From: Trichosporon coremiiforme
Taxonomy: Eukaryota > Basidiomycota > Tremellomycetes > Trichosporonales > Trichosporonaceae
NCBI GenBank assembly: GCA_039545355.1
Contig: BCJJ01000001.1
Span: 1,424,570 to 1,488,569, forward strand
DNA length: 64,000 nt
Direction: 5' to 3'
Positions 1-8,955 of the stretch are shown here, piece by piece. The notes beneath the pieces are model-generated. The model was not told the origin of the DNA, did not search any database, and worked only from the letters and a program-made list of their open reading frames with translations. Position 1 is the stretch's first letter, and each line of letters starts with the position of its first letter. The position numbers and the translations under genes are program-made.

Positions 1-739
1 TGAGTCACGGCGCGTCCACTGGTCACCCAGGACCACCACTGAAGTGCCGCCAAGTGCGCCCGCAGCAAAAGGAACAGCTTAATGAATAGCAGCCGCGACA
101 AACCTCAGCACATGGTGGCCGTACGGCGCACACGGCGCAGACGGCGTAACGGACCGTGCGCCATTCGCTAACTTTTCTCCACGCCTTCTATCCGTGACAG
201 CTCTCGTGACCATAGTACTGATGCACTTTTACATACTCACTCCTCACACTCAAAGTGGACAACGGCGAGCGTTGACGACAGCGACGATACGCAAGTGGTC
301 AACACCTCGGAGTGAAAGCCAAGTCCCGAGACAGCACAGACCCGACGCCGCCGAACTCGCCCCGATCCCGCCAGGTCAGGTCACCCAAGTGCCAACCCCC
401 AGCTCTCCACAGCTCACTGTGCCGCGCCCGGTCCCAGTGTGCCCAGCGTGCCCAGCGTGCCGTGATCGAGCCGTGACTCGGCACTGGCTCCAGGTTCAGT
501 GACCACTGTGACATTGCGGCTCCTACAACTGGTTCCCTCAACCAAGGCTTCCAAGGCTGAGCGAGTCTTGGTCGTCGCACCTTTTCATTACTGCTTGTCC
601 GACCCTCTCGCTTGCCTAGGACAGTAGCCCGACAGTCCGGTTACAGCGACACAGCACGGCGGCTTTGACAGCCTGCGATAGACGGCGACACGACGGAGCC
701 CCTCGACGGCAGAGACAGTGAAGATTAGAGTGAGGCACG
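1..739. other. Upstream region of RSR1, no gene seen
   Basis: Short frames on both strands overlap each other and show no recognisable domain. There is a small direct repeat (CCCAGCGTG twice near 437-456). The last part is presumably promoter and 5' leader of the GTPase gene that starts at 740. I see no TATA box or other element I would defend. Confidence 0.4.
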
Positions 740-2025
740 ATGCGTATTCTCAAGGTACGTCCTCCCTCCTCCCCTCTCCCGTTCGGATAAGGCAGTCTGC
801 TTCCTGCCTCTTCTGGATCGAGTCTGCTCTTGTCCTCTGGCATCCGAACGCCGAGACACTCCAACGTCGAGGCACGATACGCAGCCATGGACGATAAGAA
901 ACCAGCTCGCTGACCCCTCGCAGTGCGCAGTGATGGGCTCCGGCGGCGTCGGCAAGACGGCCCTGACGTGCCGGTTCGTGAATGGCGAGTACATCGAGAC
1001 GTACGACCCGACGCGTAAGTAGCCTCTTGAGTGGTACTGACACCAAGTCGAGGATTCATGTACGTATCAATCTTTGGCTTTCCTCCCACCCTTTCGCACC
1101 TTATGATCCCGCCTCTGCTCCAGCAGCATTCCGACTTGCAGCGGGAAAGGAGCGAAGCGTACTGGACTGGAGGGGGGCTGACAGGGTAGAGAAGCAGCCC
1201 TTCGGTCGCGTACTTCGGCCGCTACGCGACCTCGGAGCCAAGCTAATGACAGACCGAAAACAATTCATGGTCGACGCACAAACCGTCATCCTCGAAGTGC
1301 TCGATACGGCCGGTATTGACCAGTACCTCGCCCTGCACGACTTGTTCATGCGCGAGAGTGATGGTTTCGTGCTAGTTTTCTCGTGAGTTTGATCGAAGGG
1401 AGAGACTGAGCGGAACGGTTGGGGGATGACTGAGCGGACTGAGCGGACTGAGCGGACGCTTGGTGGTCACTGAGCACTGTGGAGAGGACGTGCTCTGCGT
1501 CGCCTCCCCATCGCTCAAGCAGCATGGATGTATAGGAGGGGTGTACCTGGGAACTGTCCGGTCGCGAACAGGGAGGAGAGGGAAGAAGCGAGAACGACAG
1601 GCAAAAGGCTGGGAGAAGATGAGGACGAGGAAACGGCTCGCTGACGCTCGCAGACTCCTGTCCAAGGAAAGTTTCGACGACGTGGTGCGCACGCGCGACC
1701 AGATCATGCGGTTGAAGCAGGAAGACGTGGTGCCAATGGTCATTGTGGGCAGTACGTATCCTCCTCCTTCCTCCCCTCTCGATACCTCACCCACTGATGT
1801 TCAGACAAGTGCGACCTGACCGGCGAGAGAGTTCTCCCGTCACAGCTAGGCGAGCAACTCGCCGCGCGGGCAGGAGGAGTGTACCTCGAGACGTCGGCCA
1901 GGTCCAACGTCAACGTGATGCGCGTGTTTCACGAAGTTGTGCGACAGATGAGGCTGCATCCGACGAAGGATATGAGGGAGAGGGAGGCGAGGCGGAAGAA
2001 GGGAAAGAAGTGTGTCATCTTGTAG
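740..2025 (+). CDS. RSR1: Ras-family small GTPase, Rsr1/Bud1-like
   Basis: Six exons: 740-754, 924-1014, 1048-1059, 1253-1382, 1654-1751, 1805-2025; 188 aa with the phase closing at every junction. Numbering matches Ras exactly: P-loop GSGGVGKT at 10-17, switch I YDPTLEDSY at 32-40, DTAGI at 57-61, NKCD at 116-119, ETSA at 144-147, and a C-terminal CVIL box preceded by a Lys/Arg-rich stretch, which predicts geranylgeranylation and membrane attachment. Position 61 is Ile instead of catalytic Gln, as in yeast Rsr1, and the protein starts MR as Rsr1/Rap proteins do. The family marks the bud or growth site by recruiting Cdc24/Cdc42. The long linker of ascomycete Rsr1 before the CAAX box is absent, so another Ras/Rap-like member cannot be excluded. 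Exon 1 has only five codons and exon 3 only 12 nt. The gene is tail-to-tail with BCP1. Confidence 0.85.
1429..1456. repeat. Tandem CTGAGCGGA repeat in RSR1 intron 4
   Basis: About three copies of the 9-bp unit CTGAGCGGA lie just after the donor of the 271-nt intron 1383-1653. Confidence 0.7.
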
Positions 2026-2296
2026 TCGTATCTCTGAGCCGCGTGAAGGCAAGGGATGAGGAGAAGACGCGAGACAGCCTGAGAAGTGAGCAGTAACCAG
2101 CGTCGATAGGAGGATTAGTAACGATCACGATTATAATAATGACTCAGACTGGCATGCGAGGCTAACGAGCACAAGCGGGAGTTAGAGCACGACACAGATC
2201 CGAAAGCTACTGGGTAATCATAACATCGTGATGCGTCACAACAAAAAACTCTGGCACTCTGGCTCGGGCAAGAAAACACCTACACGCCGGTCGAGT

Positions 2297-3341
2297 TTAC
2301 GGCTTGCACGCCTCCTCCATGGCGCCGACAGCTTGGGCGAGCTTGTCGCTCGAGACGAGGAGGAGGCGTCCGAACTGCTCGACGCCGAACGACTCGTCGT
2401 CGCGCGGCGGCGCCGTCTTGAGCGGGTAGGAGTGGACAGCCTCCGCGCGCGAGTCGATCATCTCCTCCTCGGGGTGGTACGTGAAGGATCCTGCCGCGAG
2501 ACCGCCGGACCCCTGGCCACCCTTCTTCTTCTTATTCGTCGCGCTGCGGAGAGTCAGCTGGTTCGAGGTGATTCAAGCTGGAGAAAACTTACGACTGGTC
2601 GAACTCGAGTCCCGTCGCTTCCTCGGCACCCTCGAGCTTGTACCCTCGTCCCCAGAGAATGTAGTGCGTGAAACCGGCCGAGGACAGCTCCTCGCCCAGC
2701 ATCTTGTAGAGAGGCGGGATGAGCGGCAGCGGGAGGTTGAGCATGCGCATGGAGAAGAGGAGGGCGGGCTTGGACGAGCCGTCGGTAAGCGCCGACTTGA
2801 TCGCCGCCGGCGGGGCAGTGGAGAGGTAGTAGTCGATCAGCGGCTTAAGGGCCGGGTTGTCCTGTATTGTCAGCTGAAGTCCGCTGGAAGTGCAGAGCTC
2901 TCCATACTAACCTGGCACTTCCTAATGTCAACAGCCGCCAGCATTCCCCATGGGTCGCTCTCCTCGCCGTCCGTCTTGATCGTGGAACCGGCCCTCAGTC
3001 GGGTTCCCTCGGCCAGGATCAGGTCGGCGAGCTGGTGGACGTCGATGAGGTGGTCATCGTGGCTCAGAGTTTGACGAAGAAGTCGTTTAATGGCGATCCT
3101 GAGAGTTAGATAGATGCTAGCAGCATATATCCACACGTACTGGTCAACGTCCGGGTTGAGATTGTAGAAGTCAAAGTCGACATTAATCATGCTCTTGCCC
3201 GGTCAGCTACTTCGAGACCGGAGCCGTTTCGCCACTCACAACGTCGGAACCGTCGCTCTCGTCGCCCTCGTCATCTCGGGGAGCAGCCTTGCGCTTCACA
3301 CTCGTTCCAACGGGCACGGCAGACAGCTGGGGGTTGGGCAT
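2297..3341 (-). CDS. BCP1: Bcp1/BCCIP family nuclear protein
   Basis: Five exons on the minus strand: 3341-3240, 3193-3141, 3098-2912, 2861-2593, 2543-2297; 285 aa. An acidic N-terminus (residues about 20-34) leads into SMINVDFDFYNLNPDVDQ, the hallmark of the BCP1 domain, followed by LLRQTLSHDD, the LADLILAE segment and the conserved LYKMLGEELSSAGFTHYI block; the C-terminus ends GRLLLVSSDKLAQAVGAM. The length equals the usual fungal size. In yeast Bcp1 is a nuclear chaperone for ribosomal protein Rpl23 and supports export of Mss4; the animal homologue BCCIP binds BRCA2 and p21. The ATG at 3341 is the first in frame. It is divergent from DDB1 with 271 bp between the two start codons. Confidence 0.93.
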
Positions 3342-3421
3342 CTTGTGTTCTGGGTGATTAGGTGATAATTTCAGAAGTCATAGCGATCGGTGAACTCATC
3401 TTGGGTGCGGCCAAGATTTGG

Positions 3422-3433
3422 CATCACGTGATG
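3422..3433. promoter_or_regulatory. Perfect 12-bp palindrome CATCACGTGATG
   Basis: It lies in the middle of the 271-bp divergent promoter between BCP1 (start 3341, minus) and DDB1 (start 3613, plus). The core CACGTG, and the flanked form TCACGTGA, is the consensus of bHLH factors such as Cbf1. The role is inferred from position and symmetry. Confidence 0.5.
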
Positions 3434-3612
3434 GTGACGATCGCGACCTCCACATGCCTGGCGTCATAGAGGCGACTACGACTACAAGCTCTGGGGGTTC
3501 GGTTTCTGTGCTTAGCTATCTCACGGCGAAAGGACCTTTCGATGGCTTGGACGCTGGCTGTCAACGCACAAGAAGGACTTCTCACGTAGAAAGACTTCGG
3601 AACCGTACCATC

Positions 3613-6600
3613 ATGCTCTACATCGCATCAGTGGGTTGCAGACCGCCTAGCCTGTGCTGACTCACTATCACCAGACTCTCACGCCCACCCCAGTCACCCA
3701 TTCGATCGCGGTCACCGGGTTCACTGGCGAGGGCCAAAGCTTGGTTGTGGCGAAGCCTGATCGTATTGAGGTCTGGGATGTTACCGCAACGGGGCTCGTC
3801 TTCCGGGGTGAACTTCAGATATGGGGCACGATCGCCGGACTGGCGGTCACTAACATCTCGGTAAGATCCGATGGGAAGTGCTGGCTGACGGAAAGGATGC
3901 TCGACCTCATCTTCTCGTTCTCGTCGGGCCTCCGAATGCGCAGCTTCACTTGGTTACTTGGAATCCATCCAGCGAAGATCTTACTATCACCTCGTCACTG
4001 AAGCTTGCCCCTCCGACGCCGGCTCTGCGACGACAGGAGTTTTTCACGGGAGTCATCTCGGACGGCAATGTCGCTCTGGTCTCACTCTGGACTGGACTCC
4101 TGTCATGTGCGGAGATTGAGCTTGCCAAGAAGGGAAGGAAGAAGGACATGGATGTCGATGGGGGTCGCAATCTTGTGTTCAAGAATAACTTCAACATGAA
4201 GTGAGTTGTTCCAGAGGTCTGCAGCTAATAGCAGCATCCGCGAACACAACCTCCTCGACCTGACCTTCGTTCCCTGCGAGGACTCAGTTAACCCTGTCCT
4301 CACCTTCCTGTGGATGTCGGAGGAGAACAAGATCCTGCTCCAGCCACGAGCGTTGTCGCTCCAGACGCACAGTTTCACTGATCTTGCCACCCGGACAGAC
4401 GTCGTCAACCCGTTAGACCTGCCTATGAGCGACATTGAGAACCCAAACTTCCTCGAAACCGACTTCTCCTGCCCGGCTGGTCGCAGTGTGCTGTCCCTCG
4501 GTATGGGACCGGACGGATGCCGCAGTTTCCTCGTGGTCGGCGACGAGTTTGCCGTCATGTACTGCATCAACCCCGTGCCCGCCAGTCCGAAAACAATCGC
4601 CAAGGGACCCATCAAGCGCAGTCCTCGGTCAGAGGCTGGAGGCACCGGGAAGCGGCGCAAGTCCAGCCAATCTGGCCGAAGTGTCAACACCGACCCGGAA
4701 CCGCTGTGGAGTGTGCAGCCTGTGTGGCGTGTCCGACAAGGCTTCGGCACTGTCCTTGCGTAAGTTTCACGGAGTGGCTTACACTGATGGCAGCACCATC
4801 CTGATTGACCAGCACACGACTGGTGGCAGTGTGCTGCTGGGCGACGAGTGTGGACGACTGACTGCGGTTGGATGGCAGTTTGAGGACATGGAGAAGGTGC
4901 AGGTCGGCATCATCGACATGGGAGGCGTGTCTGCGCCCTCCAGCCTGACGTATCTGGACAACGGATATCTCTTCTCGGCTTCAGCATGCGGTGACTCTCT
5001 ATTGGTGCATCTTGTGCTTCCATCACCCGACTCGATCCGACAGCCTTCCAACAAGGGCAAAGAGAGGGCACATGACATCTCGGACGCTGGCGCGTATGAG
5101 ATTGTCACGGCAGAGCCTCAACGCGGGCAGGTCGATGTTCGAGAGCGATGGATGAACATTGCTCCTGCCAAAGACTTTGCGATTGTCAAAGAGGATGACG
5201 GCAGAGTGTCCCATGTTGTCGTCGCGTCCGGTTCCGCGAGCTCGAACTCGTTCCGAGTCGTCCGAAGTGGTGTTGGTTTCGAGAACCTGATGACGATCGA
5301 GGAAATCCCGGGAATCGAGAGGATATGGACTATTCCCGCAGCCGAAGGATCTTCCCTCCTGGTCTCGTTCGCGTACTCGACGACCATCCTGCAGCTGGAA
5401 CCTGAAGTGTCAGTCTTCCAGGCGGCTGATCAGGTCATTTCAGTCCCGACGTTCGCTGCCGGTTTGGTGGATAAAAGTATGCTTCTGCAAGTGACACCGG
5501 AAGGAATCAGGTTGTGGTCTGATCTCGCCGCCGGCACACTCGTGGACAAGTTTGAAGCACAGGATGATAATCACATTGTGACGGCGAATGTGAGGGGCAA
5601 CATCGCAATTGCTGCGTTCAGAGACGGGACAGTCACCGTCTTCCGAGCGTCTTCGCAAGGTTTGCAGCAGGTAGTGTGAGTGCCAAAGGGCCAAATCATT
5701 CGCTGATATCCAGATCTGTCCCTCGTCCTCGCGAGGTCTCTGTCGTGGATGTGCTTCCAAGCAAGGGCTTCTTTGCTATCGCTGATTGGTGTGGAGACAT
5801 CGAGCTGCTCGCCCTCGAGGGAGCAGACCAGGGCACAGTGCTTAAGTCGATTCATGAGGCGGCGTACGCAACCTCCATCCAGTTTCAAGAGTCAAATAAC
5901 GAGCCCACGAGGCTGTTGGCCGGATTATCGGACGGAACGTTCGTCTCTTACTCTGTCAAACTCGACGAGGCTGAGTGTCCTGATAGTCGCCATGCCTCGT
6001 CATTGGGACTGCGCCCACTGCGTCTAATTGCGCTGGACGTCTCCCCTAATGCCGAGGAACACGTCGTGGCGGCAGGAATCAGTGACAGGCTGTCGCTCGT
6101 CTTCGAGTCTCGCGATCACTACGAGTTCTCTTCAAGTGGCAAGAAGGTAATGCTGGAGTTGTTCGATTTCAGCTGACCTCAGAACGTGATAGCAGCGACT
6201 TCACTGAGCACCCCAAGTTTGGGAGACTGCATCGCGTTGGCTACCCCACAGGGCATCGTGTTCGAGCGCTTGACGAGCTTGAAGAAGTTGCAGGTTCAGA
6301 CACTTGACCTTGGCAACCGCTCGGCGACGAGGGTGGCTGCTCTCCCTGGATACAACCTGGTTGTCGCAGGTACGGTCATGAGGACCATGGATCACCAAAC
6401 GGGCGACGTCCTGCAGTCTTCCAGCGTGGAGCTTCGCGACGCTACGACGCTTGAGTTGCTGTCGGACTTCCAACTGCCCGAACGGGAGGCTGTTGCGTCG
6501 GTGAATGCGGTCACATTGCATGGTCGCAAATACATCTTGGTGGGCACCGCCATCTTCGACAACGAAGATGCTCTGGAGGACGCGACATTGGAGGATGTCA

Positions 6601-7638
6601 CATCGTTCATTGCTACGAACCGCGGACGATTGCTCCTGTTCCAGATCGACGAGTCGTCGGGACCATCATTGGACCTTGTTACTTCCATGACCTTCAATGG
6701 CCCAGCCTACGACACGGCTGTGATCCACGGTTTCCTGGCCGTAGCCACCTCGACTAAGGTGTCTATTCTGCGACTCAACACTCAGCCGCCGAGCCTCGAG
6801 GAGGCCGCCAGCTTTGCCTTCGCATTCGAGACGCACCACCTCGCGGTTGTGGAGATTGACAAGGAGAAGCGGCTGGTCGTCGGCGACGCGATGAGGAGTA
6901 TCATCGTCTTGAGCGTAGACCCGGAGAGTGGTGACATCGTCGGCGATCAGCGAGACATGAACGCCCATCTTGTTCGTTGCCTGAGTGCCGTTCATGATGT
7001 CGAGCCTGGTGTGATGATTGCTGATGTAAGTCCCTGCTCCTTCTGTCGGTGGCTGACATCAGAACTACGCCAACCTGCTCACATTCCGACTGGGCAACGG
7101 TATTACGCCAGCGGCCAGCATCGGTTTGAGTGAAGACGTTACCCGTCTCCAGCCTGGAACACTGGCACCGGTTTCCGCGGAAGGCGACATTCTGAGGGCC
7201 GACCTGCTGTGCACCACAGTGAATGGGCGCCTGGGCGTCATTGGAGAGCTCGGGAAGGGCTCGATCAGAACACTGGATGACCTGCAACGCAACATGAACA
7301 AGCTGTACAAGGGTCCGGGCGGCTTAGAATGGAAGGAGTGAGCTCGCTTAAGCTTTGCCCCTAGCTAACCCCAGTTTCCGAAGAAGTGGCAACATGCTCG
7401 TCCCTCGTGAGACGGTCGGATTCATCGACGGCGACTTGTAAGCCTCTGACTGCGCGACCAACTCAGCTGACACTGCAGCGTACAGCAATTCTCGTCGCTC
7501 GATGCCACTCTGCAAGACAAGATTCTGAGCGGAACCAGTGCTCCGGAAGCTGTGTCCAAGGTCGTGGACGGGGAGCTTGAGAACGCTTCGAAAGCGGACG
7601 TCGAGCGCATTTTGGAGATTGTGGGTGCTCTGCATTAG
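3613..7638 (+). CDS. DDB1: DNA damage-binding protein 1 (DDB1), CPSF_A/MMS1 family
   Basis: Ten exons: 3613-3630, 3675-3860, 3896-4200, 4235-4759, 4794-5675, 5714-6146, 6183-7025, 7063-7337, 7375-7437, 7479-7638; 1229 aa, a little longer than animal DDB1 (about 1140). Landmarks in DDB1 order are MLYIAS, then VVAKPDRIEVW (propeller A), LLGDECGRLTAVGW and SLTYLDNGYLFSAS, a central WMNIAPAKDFAIVK segment, and the C-terminal CPSF_A region with VGDAMRSIIVL, LLCTTVNGRLGVIGEL and the near-invariant GFIDGDL, ending in the helical tail. DDB1 is the three-propeller adaptor of CUL4 ubiquitin ligases in nucleotide-excision repair and replication control. All introns are 34-44 nt. Insert KRRKSSQS (near 4650) is Lys/Arg-rich and may be a nuclear signal. 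The relatives Rse1/SF3b3 and CPSF160 fit less well because of the N-terminus and GFIDGDL. Confidence 0.93.
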
Positions 7639-8955
7639 GAGAGGGAAAGATGCGAGAGGTGTAGTAGTAAACAAGGAGAATGTCAAGCATAATGTCTACG
7701 CAGTGTGAGCGGCTGTGCCAGCGCACGGTTAGTTGCCGATGCTTGAGATCGGTGAATAGATCACAGATCCTGACTATAGCCAGGGACTGATAACGGACAG
7801 TTAGCAGTTGAGCTCTCTCAATCGTCGATGGCGTGAAGAAGGGCACTGAATCGGCTCTCACACGGATCCTCTGCTTGATCAAGGTGAAAGCTGGCTTGTG
7901 GCACTCAGCAAGATGTCGGAAGTCGACCACGTGGACGATGCTGATCACGTCCGAGGTCGGTTGGGATGGAGAGCGGTGCGCTGCCATATCGGATGCCGCC
8001 ATCCATTACCCTTCCCCAGAAGCCAGACAGTGTCCACATGACCTTAGGGGGATGCCGTAGGAGTTAGTACACGGCTGAAGGGGGGACTTTCCCGGCTTTG
8101 GCAGCTGTCCTTGCGTGGGTTTGGTGAATTCATTAAGCGACAACTGAGCACGTGGTTGGAGCTAGTTGGACTTTCGAAGACGACGCAGAGGGCGAACCGT
8201 ACTGCTCCGATAAGGAGTCCAGCCTCCTGGTCAAAGGCTGAAATGGTCATGAGTTGCAAGCGACGCAGGGTTAAGTAGCGAGGGTGATAATGGGAGAGTA
8301 AAAGTCGACGAGGAAGAGAGGGAAGACTGTTCTTCGCGACGGCCAGGAAGGCACGTGATCGGCACGATGTTGTTACATGTCGGAGATGATCGACGTCTTC
8401 CTTCTATCGCTCTCTCCGCTGGCTGCCGCGCTCGTCGACTGGAATAACCCCGATACTCACCTCCAGGGATTAAGCGCATACGGGCAATTCCAATGCAGGA
8501 CCTCCACTGGCTGCGCGCGAGATCGCATGGGACGTGGAGGCAACCTCCGCCACCCACGTTCTCAACGTTCCGCTCAAGAAATGTCAGACACGTTCGCACG
8601 TTCCTAGCAACAACATCTCGTTCAGCCTATCTTAGTGTCCCCAAACCACTGTATCATACTTGGCCTCTCCGCGTAACTGGATTTGCCGTGCTCTGCATGC
8701 AGGGCACGCTGCAGGTAAACGCGCCCGGCGCGGGTAGGCACCGCATGCCAGCATGTCGGGCCGTCCGCCGCGCGCGCCGCGCCGCGTAGTCTGGAAATGA
8801 CACGGCTACTTAGGTGGCACTTTGAGCCGATCGCTACTGATTAAAGTCGTGCTCTCCCTGCTCCTCGAGACCCGATCCCCACCAATCCCAACAATCGAGC
8901 TCTCCCCAGCTCACTGCACTGCTCGCCCCTCTAGCCTCAACAGCTGCCCCTCGCC
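7639..8955. other. DDB1 3' region and BTA1 upstream region
   Basis: 1.3 kb without a supportable gene. Short frames at 7833-8060 and 8377-8607 have no domain or splice support. The last 130 bases are C/T-rich leader of BTA1. Three CACGTG hexamers are listed separately. Confidence 0.5.
7928..8357. promoter_or_regulatory. Three CACGTG boxes upstream of BTA1
   Basis: CACGTG occurs at 7928-7933, 8149-8154 and 8352-8357, about 1.03, 0.81 and 0.60 kb before the BTA1 start codon. CACGTG is the binding core of the phosphate-starvation bHLH factor Pho4 (and of Cbf1). Betaine-lipid synthesis is a known phosphate-starvation response in fungi, so Pho4 control is a reasonable inference, not something the sequence proves. 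Confidence 0.45.
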
